Below are positions 24,230 to 33,315 of a stretch of 63,091 nt of DNA, piece after piece. The position numbers and the translations under genes were made by a program. Every line of letters starts with the position of its first letter. Positions within the stretch are counted from its first letter, which is position 1. The notes under the pieces are model-generated. The model had not been told where the DNA came from. It saw nothing but the letters and a program-made list of their open reading frames with translations, and made no database searches. Where the stretch lies: contig NZ_JAMXMX010000038.1 in NCBI RefSeq assembly GCF_024055725.1, positions 1-63,091 on the forward strand. Reading direction: 5' to 3'. Origin of the DNA: Actinoallomurus spadix (GTDB lineage Bacteria; Actinomycetota; Actinomycetes; Streptosporangiales; Streptosporangiaceae).

Positions 24230-26416
24230 TCATCCGGTGCCGGACAGGAGGGCCTGCCAGTCGGGGGCGGTGGTGAGGACGGTGAGCCGCTGGGTGGCGC
24301 GCGAGACGGCGACGTAGAGCGTGCGCAGTCCCGTCCGCGCGTAGTCCGCGATCTCCCCCGGCTCGACGATCAGCGCCGCGTCGAACTCCAGGCCCTTCGC
24401 CTCCAGGGCGTCGAGGACCTGCACCCGCTCGGGCAGGCCGGGCAGCGGCGGGGCCGGGCGGCCCACCGGCAGGATGACGCCGACGGTGCCCTCCACCGCG
24501 TCGGCCAGGGCCGCCGCCTCGGCGCGCACGGTGCCGTCGAGCTCCGGGACGTGGCGGATCACGGGGCGGTGGCCGGAGGCACGGACGGCGCGGGCCGGCC
24601 GGGCCTCGGGAACCGCCCGCGCCAGGACCCGCGCGGCCACGTCGGCGATCTCGACGGAGTTGCGGTAGTTGGTGGTCAGCTCGAACGCGTGACGCGGCCG
24701 CCGGCCGAGCGCGGTGTCCATGGCCTTGCGTGCGGCGGCGGAGTCCTCCCACGCGCTCTGGGCCGGGTCGGCCACGATCGTCCAGGTGGCCGTCCGGCCG
24801 CGCCTGCCCAGCATGCGCCACTGCATCGGCGACAGGTCCTGCGCCTCGTCGACGACGATGTGGGCGTACTCCACGGGGAGGTCCTCGTCCTCCTCGTCGT
24901 CACGGCGCATCGCCTGCTCGCGGCGCTCGACGTACGTGGTCAGCTCGCGCAGCGTCGGCTCGTCGTCGTCCTCGGTCTCCACGCGCTCACCGGTGAAGAC
25001 GTTGACGCCGTCGATGACGAACGGGTCCTCCGCCTTGCGTCTCCGGCCGCGCGGCGGTCGTGGCGGCGGCCCCAGGATCGCGCCGGCCTCGTCGAGCAGC
25101 GCGATGTCGAGGTACGACCACGGGCCCTGCCAGGACTCCGCGAGCAGCCGGACCTGCCGGTCGTTCAGCGAGCGGCCGGCGGCGCGGCGCAGCCGGCCGG
25201 GGTCCGCGAGCGCGCGCAGCACCTCGGCCGGCCGGCGGACCGGCCACCAGGCACGCAGGAACTCGACGAAGCGACGCTCGTCGCGGACGTGCGCGGTGAA
25301 CGCCGCGCGGGTCGTCCCGGGTGCGTCGTCCGGCCCGCCGACCTCGCAGAAACGCTCCCACAGCGCGCCGAGGAGCAGGTCGGCGGCGCGGGGGTAGGCG
25401 GTGTTGACCGAGCCGTGCGCGGTGCGGTGGACCTCGCGGCGGATGCCGTCCAGGGCCTCGCGCCGCAGCGTCACGACGACCCCGCGGTAGACGGTGCGGA
25501 GGGTGTCCGGGCTGCCCGGCGGGGCGTCCTGGACGGCCCGCCGCAGGACACGCGTCATCATGGTGGCGCCCTTGACGCGCGCGAGCTCCGGGGCGTCGTG
25601 GGCGGCCGCCTCCGCGCCGGTGACCAGGTCGCCGAGCGAGCGCAGGGTGGCGCCGCCCTCGCCCAGGGACGGGAGCACGCGCTCGATGTACGCGGTGAAG
25701 CGCGGGTTCGGGCCGAGGATGAGCACGCCGCGCGAGCCGAACCTGCGGCGGTGCCGGAACAGCAGGTACGCCACCCGGTGCAGGGCGACGGCGGTCTTGC
25801 CGGTGCCGGGGCCGCCCTGGACGATGACGGTGCCGTCGGCCGGGGCGCGGATCACCTCGTCCTGCTCACGCTGGATGGTGGCGACGATGTCGCGCATCGT
25901 CCCCTCCCGGCTGCGGGCCAGCGACGCGAGGAACGCCCCGTCACCGACGATCGTCAGGTCCGGCCGGGCACCGGGGATGAGCAGGTCGTCCTCCAGGTCG
26001 ACGACCTTACGGCCCCGGCAGTGCAGCACCCGGCGGCGTACGACGCCCCGCGGGTCCTCGGGGGTCGCGCGGTAGAACGCCTCGGCCGCCGGAGCGCGCC
26101 AGTCGATGACGAGCGAGTCGTGCTCGCTGGTGCGGACGCCGACCCGCCCGACGTACAGCGTCTCGCCGCCGGCCAGGTCGAGCCGCCCGAAGACCAGGCC
26201 CTCCTCGGCGACGTCCAGCGCGTGGCTGCGAAGCGCCGCCTGGTGGACCATCGCGTCCCGGTCGACGAGCGACCCCCTGGTACCGGCCTGAGCCTGGCGG
26301 TAACCCTCTTCCAGCATCCGGCGAGCGCCCGCGCGCATCTCCTCGAGACGTGCGTAGGCTTCGTCGACGCGGGACTGTTCCGCGGCGATCTGCTCGTCCT
26401 TGACGGTCGGCACCAT
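24230..26416 (-). CDS. HelD-like UvrD/Rep-type helicase (RNA polymerase recycling factor)
   Basis: A 728-residue superfamily 1 ATPase of the HelD type, which removes stalled RNA polymerase from DNA and in some actinomycetes (HelR) gives rifampicin tolerance. It has an N-terminal coiled-coil arm (residues 1-60) and Walker A GGPGTGKTAVALHR. An insert with the acidic EDDDEPT stretch separates the two ATPase halves. These are followed by Walker B VVDEAQDLSPMQWRML, the TTNYRNSVEIAD motif and EAKGLEFDAALIVEP. The coiled-coil N-terminus and the lack of UvrD DNA-binding elements favour HelD over a repair helicase. It diverges from the gene at 26482. Confidence 0.85.
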   Translation of the reverse strand: MVPTVKDEQIAAEQSRVDEAYARLEEMRAGARRMLEEGYRQAQAGTRGSLVDRDAMVHQAALRSHALDVAEEGLVFGRLDLAGGETLYVGRVGVRTSEHDSLVIDWRAPAAEAFYRATPEDPRGVVRRRVLHCRGRKVVDLEDDLLIPGARPDLTIVGDGAFLASLARSREGTMRDIVATIQREQDEVIRAPADGTVIVQGGPGTGKTAVALHRVAYLLFRHRRRFGSRGVLILGPNPRFTAYIERVLPSLGEGGATLRSLGDLVTGAEAAAHDAPELARVKGATMMTRVLRRAVQDAPPGSPDTLRTVYRGVVVTLRREALDGIRREVHRTAHGSVNTAYPRAADLLLGALWERFCEVGGPDDAPGTTRAAFTAHVRDERRFVEFLRAWWPVRRPAEVLRALADPGRLRRAAGRSLNDRQVRLLAESWQGPWSYLDIALLDEAGAILGPPPRPPRGRRRKAEDPFVIDGVNVFTGERVETEDDDEPTLRELTTYVERREQAMRRDDEEDEDLPVEYAHIVVDEAQDLSPMQWRMLGRRGRTATWTIVADPAQSAWEDSAAARKAMDTALGRRPRHAFELTTNYRNSVEIADVAARVLARAVPEARPARAVRASGHRPVIRHVPELDGTVRAEAAALADAVEGTVGVILPVGRPAPPLPGLPERVQVLDALEAKGLEFDAALIVEPGEIADYARTGLRTLYVAVSRATQRLTVLTTAPDWQALLSGTG

Positions 26417-26481
26417 GGGCCAATTATCGGTGTGAAGCGCCGGAACCCCGTACCCTCGGCGGTGCGTGGCATCAACAGGAG

Positions 26482-28281
26482 GTGATCACGGTCGAGTCCG
26501 CGCGGAGCCGTAGGCACATCATCTTGAGCGTCCTGACGGCCCTGCTGACCGTGATCGTCGGTGGGGTGCTCGCCGACCACTTCGTCCTCCAGGCGGAGTG
26601 GTGGCAGGTGAATCGCACCGTCACGAACGCGCCGCGGCCGCCGCTGGCCGATCTGGGGCCGCCGGCGGCGCCGTTGACCACAAGCTGGCAGCTCAGCACG
26701 CCCGTCGGCGACAGCGACCTGCCCGCCTACGACCGGGTGGCGTACTCCATCGTGGACGGCCAGCTCGTCGTCGTGTCCGGGCGCGGCCTCGACGTACGGG
26801 ACGCGCGCACCGGCCAGGAGCGCTGGCACTACCACCGCGCCGAGTGGTCGATGCTCGGCTGGGCGCGCACCGTCGGCGCCGGCCGCCGGACGGTCCTCGT
26901 CGCGTACCTCGAACGCACCGGGCACCGCGGCAACCGTCTCATGGTCGGCCTGGACGCGGTGAGCGGCACGCTGCTGTGGCGGCAGCGGGGTGACGTGCCC
27001 GCCACGACCGACCGGACGACGCTGCGCTGGCCGGCCGCCGGGGGAGTGGTGTTCGTCACCGAGGACGGGCGGCACACGCTGTACGGCCGGTCGGCGCAGA
27101 CGGGCCGGCTGCTGTGGCGGAAGCGGCTCCCGCACGGCTGCCTGCTGCCGGAGGCGGTGCCGCACGCCTCCGACAGCAGCGAGAGCATCGCGGCGTTCAG
27201 CATCGACTGCGGCGCCGCCGACCGGATCCTGGTCGTCGACCCGGTCAAGGGGCACACGGAGTTCACCGTCCTCACCCGGAACACCGCGCGTTCGGCGCTC
27301 GCGGTCGGCGGGGACGTCACGGTCGTCTTCGACGGCTCGTCGCTGCAGGCGTTCGACCGGAGGGGGCACGTCTTCCTGAATCGCGCCGGTCAGGACCTGT
27401 GCCGGGACATGTGCCCGATCGCGGTGACCGCGGGTCATCTGCTGGTCGCCTACGAGATCGGGCGGCGGCCCCAGGACGCCACGCCGGTGCGCCGCCTGGA
27501 GTCGGTGGACATCGCGTCGGGGTCGTCGTCCTGGCATCGGGACATGCCCGGCTACAGCGCCCTGTCGGTCGCGGGCGGGCTGGTGTACGGGCTGCGGTCG
27601 CGGCTCGCCGATCCGCTGCTGCCCGCCGGGATGGACGTCATCGACCCGGTCAGCGGGCACGGCACGACAGTGCCGATCCCCGTCGTCCTGCGGGCGGGTC
27701 TGGACGGCGTACGGCCCTGGCTCGCCGCGGGCGGCGGGCTCCTGTACGTCGCCGCGCCGGCGGCGCGCCCCCGCCCGTTCGGCGCGGCCCGGCTGGTGGC
27801 CCTGCGCGGCGGCCTGCGCGGTGCGGGCCCTCCCGAGCTGGCCGGCGTACCGGCCCGCCAGTGGCCGGACGCCTGCTCCCTGCTGCCCAAGCGCGACCTG
27901 CCGCGGGGGTACTCCGGCGAGGCGGCGTCGGCCGCCGTCGACGGTCTGCGCCTGCCCGCGGGCTGTGTCTTCCGGCCGCGTCGTGCGCGCGGCCGGGCCC
28001 CCGACGGGCCGGAGCGGGAGGCCGGGGCCCTGTCGGTCACCGTGCAGTGGGTCGCTCCGGACACGCCTGCCGCGAAGGTGCTGTTCGCCGCCGCCCGTGA
28101 CACGCAGAACGGCGCCCGGGACCGGGTGCGCGCCGGCGACGAGGCGTACGCGGTCGGCACCTCGTCGGGCACGGTCGTGATGCGGGTCGGGCGGACGATC
28201 GTGACCGTCAGCTCCGGCCTGCCCGACACGGCTACGCGGCTGGCCACCGTGATCGCCGCGCGCCTGTCCGCCGCGGCCTAG
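26482..28281 (+). CDS. membrane-anchored PQQ-like beta-propeller protein
   Basis: A protein of about 599 residues with one N-terminal membrane helix (about 12-32) and an extracytoplasmic domain containing repeated propeller-like units (for example GLDVRDARTGQERWHY, GLDAVSGTLLWRQ, YGRSAQTGRLLWRKR). After about residue 450 a different Cys-containing C-terminal domain follows (WPDACSLLPKRDL and AGCVFRP). Function unknown; it may sense or scaffold in the envelope. The start is uncertain: GTG at 26482 overlaps an AGGAGGTGATC ribosome site (26477-26487). No normal start lies at the right distance, but GTC at 26491 does. Confidence 0.75.
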   Translation: MITVESARSRRHIILSVLTALLTVIVGGVLADHFVLQAEWWQVNRTVTNAPRPPLADLGPPAAPLTTSWQLSTPVGDSDLPAYDRVAYSIVDGQLVVVSGRGLDVRDARTGQERWHYHRAEWSMLGWARTVGAGRRTVLVAYLERTGHRGNRLMVGLDAVSGTLLWRQRGDVPATTDRTTLRWPAAGGVVFVTEDGRHTLYGRSAQTGRLLWRKRLPHGCLLPEAVPHASDSSESIAAFSIDCGAADRILVVDPVKGHTEFTVLTRNTARSALAVGGDVTVVFDGSSLQAFDRRGHVFLNRAGQDLCRDMCPIAVTAGHLLVAYEIGRRPQDATPVRRLESVDIASGSSSWHRDMPGYSALSVAGGLVYGLRSRLADPLLPAGMDVIDPVSGHGTTVPIPVVLRAGLDGVRPWLAAGGGLLYVAAPAARPRPFGAARLVALRGGLRGAGPPELAGVPARQWPDACSLLPKRDLPRGYSGEAASAAVDGLRLPAGCVFRPRRARGRAPDGPEREAGALSVTVQWVAPDTPAAKVLFAAARDTQNGARDRVRAGDEAYAVGTSSGTVVMRVGRTIVTVSSGLPDTATRLATVIAARLSAAA

Positions 28282-28316
28282 ACGACGCCTGGACCCAGCC
28301 CGCACGCCGCCTGGAC

Positions 28317-28343
28317 GCGCCTGCAGCGCCTGCAGCGCCTGCA
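28317..28343. repeat. three exact 9-bp direct repeats in a convergent gap
   Basis: GCGCCTGCA is repeated three times head to tail just before the end of the minus-strand GT4 gene, in the 68-base gap after the beta-propeller gene. No dyad or T-run is evident. It is probably a slippage product. Confidence 0.7.
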
Positions 28344-28349
28344 CGCCGT

Positions 28350-29432
28350 CTACACTCCGGCCCACTCCTCCAGCTGGGCGACGAACAACCGGCCCTGTTC
28401 GGGCCAGTGAAACCGCGCGCGGGCCGCCTCGTGACCGCGCTTGCCCATCTCCCGCCGCAGCTCCGCGTCGTCGCGCAGCCGCCGGACCGCCGCCGCGGTC
28501 GCCGCGGGGTCCTCGTACGGCACGACGAGGCCGCAGCCCGCCTCCTCGACGATGCGGGCGGCGATCGGGTTCGGCGTGCTGACGACGGGGATCCCGCGTG
28601 CCATGTACTCGACGACCTTGGTGGGCATCGAGTGCCGGTAGTTCGGCGTGTCGTGCAGGAGCGACAGGCCCGCGAGGGCGCCCTCCGCCAAGCGCAGCGC
28701 CCGGTCGTTCGGCACGAACCCGTACCACCGGAGGAGCCCCTCCCGCTGCGCGTCGCGCAGCAGGGGCCGGACGTCGGCGTCGGCGCCGCCGACCAGGTCG
28801 AGCGTGATCCCGTCGGCGTGCACGAGCCGGGCCAGCTCGATCAGGTCGTTCACGCCGCGGGCGAACGAGAGCTGCCCGACGTAGATGATCCGGTCGTCCC
28901 CCGGCGGGGCCGGCGGCAGTTCGGGGACGTGGGTGGTGTTCGGCACAACCGGGTGCGGGCGCCGGAACCGGTCGCGGTAGCCCTCCTCCGCCAGCAGCAG
29001 CTTCAGCCGCCGTTCGGCGCGGCGTTCGACCCGGTGTACGGCGAACCGCAGCGGGACGCGCAGCGGCGCGGGCAGCCAGCCCTTGGCGCCCAGGGCCGCC
29101 GCAGTGTCCTCGTGCACGTCCCAGACCGTGCGCGACCGGAGCCGGCGCGGCACCGCGAGCAGCAACTCGGGGTCGTGCAGCAGGAGGAGGTCGGCGTCCT
29201 TCGCGTGCGCGGCGAGGACGCGCCGCGCCCTGCGCAGCGCGTGAAGCCGGTTCCGGCCGGTCGCCCGCGGCACGTCGAGCGGATCGACCTCCGGCCAGGG
29301 CGTCACATTACAGGCGCGGAACGGCGCCACATAGGTCACGTCGTGTCCGGCGTCCAGAAGCGCACGGATCTGCCGATGCAGAATTCGCGCGTCCTCCGGG
29401 TGGTGCACGACGGTGCACACGAATATCCGCAT
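28350..29432 (-). CDS. GT4-family glycosyltransferase
   Basis: A 360-residue GT-B glycosyltransferase. The N-terminal half starts MRIFVCTVVHHPEDARILHRQ and includes LLLLHDPELLLAV and VWDVHEDT. The C-terminal nucleotide-sugar domain has IIYVGQLSFARGV and the retaining-GT signature STPTKVVEYMARGIPVV-like stretch followed by EEAGCGLVV. The acceptor is unknown; its neighbours suggest a ManNAcA-containing polymer. ATG at 29432 fits the family start. A GTG at 29459 overlaps the preceding stop (GTGA) and would add nine residues by coupling. Confidence 0.85.
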   Translation of the reverse strand: MRIFVCTVVHHPEDARILHRQIRALLDAGHDVTYVAPFRACNVTPWPEVDPLDVPRATGRNRLHALRRARRVLAAHAKDADLLLLHDPELLLAVPRRLRSRTVWDVHEDTAAALGAKGWLPAPLRVPLRFAVHRVERRAERRLKLLLAEEGYRDRFRRPHPVVPNTTHVPELPPAPPGDDRIIYVGQLSFARGVNDLIELARLVHADGITLDLVGGADADVRPLLRDAQREGLLRWYGFVPNDRALRLAEGALAGLSLLHDTPNYRHSMPTKVVEYMARGIPVVSTPNPIAARIVEEAGCGLVVPYEDPAATAAAVRRLRDDAELRREMGKRGHEAARARFHWPEQGRLFVAQLEEWAGV

Positions 29433-29455
29433 CTTAATTTCCGGTGAATTCCACG

Positions 29456-30724
29456 TCACAGCAATTCGACGCGTTCGGCGGCCGTCTCATCGAGGCGGCG
29501 TGTCGCGCCGCGGGTGTCGAACAGCAGCCGCGCGTGCCGGGTGAGGCTCTCCGGGTCGTACTCCCGGTGGTCGGTGAGGACGATCACGAGGTCGGCCTCC
29601 GCGAGCGCCGTGTACAGCACGCGGGCGCGCGGCACCGGTTCGCCGTCGACCTCCCAGGACTCGACGTGCGGATCGTGGAAGCTCAGGTCGGCGCCCATCT
29701 TCCGCAGCCGCCGGGCGACCGGGCGGGCGGGCGACTCGCGCTGGTCGGCGATGTCCGGCTTGTACGTCACGCCGAGGATGAGCACCTTGGCGCCCTTCAT
29801 CGCCAGGCCCTCGCGGTTGAGCAGGGCCTGCGCGCGCTCGACGACGTACCGCGGCATCCGGTCGTTGATCTCCTGGGCCAGCTCGACGAAGCGGAATGGG
29901 TAGCCGAGGGACCGCACCTTGTACGACAGGTAGTTCGGGTCGATCGGGATGCAGTGCCCGCCGACGCCGGGGCCCGGGTAGAACGCCTGGAACCCGAACG
30001 GCTTCGTGGCGGCGCAGGCGATCGAGTCCCACAGGTCGATGCCCAGCTCGTTGCAGAACACCGCCATCTCGTTGACCAGCGCGATGTTGACGTGCCGGTA
30101 GGTGTTCTCCAGCAGCTTGGCCATCTCGGCCTCGCGGGTGCCCTTGGCCTGCACGACGTGCTCGACGAACTTGCCGTAGAACGCGGCCGCGGCGTGCGCG
30201 CAGGACGGCGTCAGGCCGCCGACGATCTTCGGGGTGTTGTGCACGCCGTACACCGGGTTGCCCGGGTCGATCCGCTCAGGGGAGAACGCCAGGTGGAAGT
30301 CCTCGCCCGCGACCAGGCCGGACTCCTCCAGGATGGGCCGGACGACCTCCTCGGTGGTACCGGGGTACGTCGTCGACTCCAGGACCACGAGCGTGCCGGG
30401 GTCCAGATGCCGCGCGACGGTCTGCGCGGCGGACCGGACGGCCGTCAGGTCCGGGCCGCCGTCGTTCGACAGCGGCGTCGGCACGCAGATCACGATGGTG
30501 CGCGCCCCGTCGAGGATGTCCTCGTCCCGGGACGGCGTGAAGCCGGCGGCGAGCATCCGCTCGACGTCCTCGGCGCTCACGTCGTCGACGTGGGACAGGC
30601 CGGCCTTGAGCCCGGCGACGACACGGGCGTCGCGGTCCAGCCCGCCGACCCGGAGGCCGGCGCGGCCGGCCTCCCGCACGAGCGGGAGGCCGACGTAGCC
30701 AAGTCCGATGACCACCAGATCCAC
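29456..30724 (-). CDS. UDP-N-acetyl-D-mannosamine/glucosamine dehydrogenase (WecC-like)
   Basis: A 422-residue nucleotide-sugar dehydrogenase, distinct from the UDP-glucose enzyme at 10415. It has the Rossmann start VIGLGYVGLPLV, a VPTPL motif, ESTTYPGTTEEVV, LAFSPERIDPGN, a KLLENTYRHVNIALVNE helix and the catalytic Cys in GPGVGGHCIPIDP. The ERIDPGN and PGVGGHCIP forms are typical of WecC/WbpA/TviB enzymes acting on UDP-HexNAc. Together with the 2-epimerase at 32245 it would make UDP-N-acetylmannosaminuronic acid. It lies in a minus-strand run with the two flanking GT4 genes. Confidence 0.9.
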   Translation of the reverse strand: MDLVVIGLGYVGLPLVREAGRAGLRVGGLDRDARVVAGLKAGLSHVDDVSAEDVERMLAAGFTPSRDEDILDGARTIVICVPTPLSNDGGPDLTAVRSAAQTVARHLDPGTLVVLESTTYPGTTEEVVRPILEESGLVAGEDFHLAFSPERIDPGNPVYGVHNTPKIVGGLTPSCAHAAAAFYGKFVEHVVQAKGTREAEMAKLLENTYRHVNIALVNEMAVFCNELGIDLWDSIACAATKPFGFQAFYPGPGVGGHCIPIDPNYLSYKVRSLGYPFRFVELAQEINDRMPRYVVERAQALLNREGLAMKGAKVLILGVTYKPDIADQRESPARPVARRLRKMGADLSFHDPHVESWEVDGEPVPRARVLYTALAEADLVIVLTDHREYDPESLTRHARLLFDTRGATRRLDETAAERVELL

Positions 30725-30736
30725 CAGTGGCTCCCT

Positions 30737-32197
30737 TCAGGATGCTGCGGAGGCGAGGTCCCGGTAGGCGCCGAGACAGCGGGCGGTGACGGCCCGCCAG
30801 GTGCGGTTCGCCGCGACCCATTCCCGGGCCGCCTGCCCGATTTCGCCGCGTAGCTCCGGACTGTAAATGAGCTGGTCCAGACAATTCGCCCATGCTTCCG
30901 GGTCTTCTGGAAGAGTTAACGTGCCGGTCACGCCGGGTTCGATGATTTCGCGAAGCGCTTTGACATCACTTGCTATCACCGGGATTCCCGCTGCCATCGC
31001 CTCCAGCGGTTTCAGCGGAGTCACCAGCTGGCACACCCGGTCCGCCCGCCGCGGGACCGCGAAGACATCGAGGACTGCGTGATACCGACGTACCTGATCG
31101 ACCGGCACCCGGCCGGTGAAGATCGCCGGGACATCGAGCTCGGCGGCCCGGCGTTCCAGCGCCGGCCGCTCGGGTCCGTCGCCGACGAGCAGGAGTGTGA
31201 AGTCGCGCCGCAGCGCCGCCGCCTCGATGAGCGTGTCGATGCCCTCGAAGCCGTAGAACGTCGAGGTGAGGCCGACGACGACCTCGCCCTCGGCGATGCC
31301 GAGGTCGGCCCGCAGCTTCCCGCCGTCCGGCAGCGGCTCCAGGAACGTGTCGTCGACGGCGTTCGGCACGACGAGCACGTCGCCGACGCCGCCGCGTCCC
31401 AGGATCTCGGCCCGCATCGCCTCGCCGAGCGTCACGACCAGGTCGGCGTCGCGCATCCGGGCCGTCTCCAGCTCGCGGGTGAGCCGGTAGAACTCGTCCT
31501 CCGTCGAGCGCGCCGGGTCGCGCGACAGCCAGGAGTCCTCCAGGAAGCCGCGGACCTCGTACACCACCGGCAGGCCGTACCTGCGGCGCAGCTCCAGCGC
31601 GACGGCGGCGTTGAGGTGGTTGCTGGCGGCGTGCAGCACGGACGGGCGCAGCTCCTCGACGAGCCGTCCAGCCAGGTCGGCGGCCTTGCGCACCTCGCGT
31701 ACCGGCCCCTTCGGCGGCGTCCACGGCAGCAGCCGGTGGTAGGGGATCCCATCGACCTCGCAGCGCGGCCGCGCGTCCCGGAGGCCCTGGGTCAGCGGGT
31801 AGCCGAGCCGCGTCACGACGTGCGGGTCCAGGCCGAGCTCGCGCTGCGCGGACACGACGCGGTGCGTCCGCACGGTGTACCCGGCCTGCGTGCGCGGCAG
31901 CGCGTTCGTGACCAGGTGCAGCACCGTCATCCGCGCCCCGGACGGGCGGGCGGGGACGGGACGCCCGGCCCGCGGCCTCACCTGAGCGGCGTCGTCGAGC
32001 AGCTCCCGCAGCTCCCGGGACTCACGGTCCTGACGCTGCGGGGCCGGCGCGGCGAGCGCGCGGAACCGCGTGCGCACCGGGCCGGGTGCCACGCGGAGCG
32101 CCAGCCGTACGGCCAGCCGGACCGCCCGGCGGGGATCGGCGCTCACGTGCCGCCACGCGAGCACCGACCAGAAGAAGAACATCTTGGCCACCTGCAT
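30737..32197 (-). CDS. GT4-family glycosyltransferase with N-terminal extension
   Basis: A 486-residue GT-B enzyme. Residues 1-85 form a basic, partly hydrophobic extension (KMFFFWSVLAW near the start) that may attach to the membrane. The GT4 domain follows, with LVTNALPRTQAGYTVRTHR, VYEVRGFLEDSW, VVPNAVDDTFLEP and the signature PLKPLEAMAAGIPVIASDV, then EIIEPGVTGTL. ATG at 32197 is preferred, because the frame beyond it has only TTG at 32242. It sits 12 bases upstream of the WecC-like gene on the same strand and diverges from the 2-epimerase across 47 bases. Confidence 0.82.
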   Translation of the reverse strand: MQVAKMFFFWSVLAWRHVSADPRRAVRLAVRLALRVAPGPVRTRFRALAAPAPQRQDRESRELRELLDDAAQVRPRAGRPVPARPSGARMTVLHLVTNALPRTQAGYTVRTHRVVSAQRELGLDPHVVTRLGYPLTQGLRDARPRCEVDGIPYHRLLPWTPPKGPVREVRKAADLAGRLVEELRPSVLHAASNHLNAAVALELRRRYGLPVVYEVRGFLEDSWLSRDPARSTEDEFYRLTRELETARMRDADLVVTLGEAMRAEILGRGGVGDVLVVPNAVDDTFLEPLPDGGKLRADLGIAEGEVVVGLTSTFYGFEGIDTLIEAAALRRDFTLLLVGDGPERPALERRAAELDVPAIFTGRVPVDQVRRYHAVLDVFAVPRRADRVCQLVTPLKPLEAMAAGIPVIASDVKALREIIEPGVTGTLTLPEDPEAWANCLDQLIYSPELRGEIGQAAREWVAANRTWRAVTARCLGAYRDLASAAS

Positions 32198-32244
32198 GGC
32201 GGGCGAGGTTAGGGATCGTCCGTGAACGAAAGGGAAACGCAACT

Positions 32245-33315
32245 GTGATCTCGCATGTACTCGGCGCGCGGCCGAACTTCGTCAAGGCCGCGCCGGTGAT
32301 CGCCGCGCTGTCCGGGACGGGCCGCGGGCAGCGGGTGATCCACACGGGTCAGCACTACGACGAGCGCATGTCGGAGGTGTTCTTCCGCGACCTCGGCCTG
32401 CCCGAACCCGACGTGAACCTGGAGGTCGGCTCCGGCAGCCACGCGGCCCAGACCGCCGCGATCATGGTGGCGCTGGAGAAGGAGTTCATCGAGCGTTCAC
32501 CCGAGCTCGTCATGGTGTACGGCGACGTGAACTCCACCATCGCCGCCGCCCTCGTCGCGGCCAAGCTCCGCATCCCGGTCGCCCACGTGGAGGCGGGGCT
32601 GCGCAGCTTCGACATGACCATGCCGGAGGAGGTCAACCGCCGGCTCGTCGACCAGCTGTCCGACCTGTGCCTCGTGACGAGCCCGGAGGCGGTCGGCCAC
32701 CTCGCCGCGGAGGGGGTCGCGGTCGAGCGGATCCACTTCGTCGGCAACCCGATGATCGACACGCTGCTCGCGCACCTGGACCGGTTCGACACCGGGGCCG
32801 TGCGGCGGGCGTACGACCTGCCCGAGCGGTACGTCGTCGCGACGCTGCACCGGCCCGCGAACGTCGACGACCCGGAGGTCGCGGCGGGCCTCGTGAAGCG
32901 GCTGCACGAGATCGCCGAACTCGTGGACGTGGTCATGCCGGTGCATCCGCGCGGCCGGAGGGTGCTCACCGAGGCCGGGCTGGACGCGCATCCGCGCGTC
33001 CGGCTGCTCGAGCCGCTCGGCTACGTCGAGTTCGTCGCGGCCGTCCGCGGCGCGGCCGCGGTCGTCACCGACTCCGGCGGCGTGCAGGAGGAGACGACGA
33101 TCCTCGGCGTGCCGTGCCTGACGCTGCGGCCCAACACCGAGCGGCCGATCACGATCACGCATGGCACGAACCGGCTCGTCACCGCCGACGACGTCGTTCC
33201 CGCCGTCGCGGAGGCCCTCGCGGCCGGCCGTGGCGAGGGGGACCGCCCGCCGCTGTGGGACGGCCACGCCGGACCGCGCATCGCCCGCGTCGTGGAGGGA
33301 TGGCTCGATGGCTGA
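32245..33315 (+). CDS. wecB: non-hydrolysing UDP-N-acetylglucosamine 2-epimerase (WecB)
   Basis: A 356-residue epimerase interconverting UDP-GlcNAc and UDP-ManNAc. Family motifs run in order: GARPNFVKAAPV, TGQHYD, VYGDVNST, HVEAGLRSFD, TLHRPANVD, PVHPRG, TDSGGVQEE, and LRPNTERPIT. GTG at 32245 follows GAAAGGGA at 9 bases and gives the standard N-terminus. It is divergent from a minus-strand run that includes the matching dehydrogenase, so both steps to UDP-ManNAcA lie within 4 kb. It overlaps the next gene by eight bases. Confidence 0.93.
   Translation: MISHVLGARPNFVKAAPVIAALSGTGRGQRVIHTGQHYDERMSEVFFRDLGLPEPDVNLEVGSGSHAAQTAAIMVALEKEFIERSPELVMVYGDVNSTIAAALVAAKLRIPVAHVEAGLRSFDMTMPEEVNRRLVDQLSDLCLVTSPEAVGHLAAEGVAVERIHFVGNPMIDTLLAHLDRFDTGAVRRAYDLPERYVVATLHRPANVDDPEVAAGLVKRLHEIAELVDVVMPVHPRGRRVLTEAGLDAHPRVRLLEPLGYVEFVAAVRGAAAVVTDSGGVQEETTILGVPCLTLRPNTERPITITHGTNRLVTADDVVPAVAEALAAGRGEGDRPPLWDGHAGPRIARVVEGWLDG

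Noticed and set aside
28317-28343. Three 9-bp repeats considered as a terminator or operator
   Set aside because: They are direct repeats without dyad symmetry in a convergent gap, best explained by slippage.
25954-28728. 924-codon minus-strand ORF across the HelD 5' end and the beta-propeller gene
   Set aside because: It is Arg/Gly/Ala/Pro-rich throughout with no domain, lies antisense to a well-formed coding frame, and follows from the absence of AT-rich stop codons in high-GC DNA.
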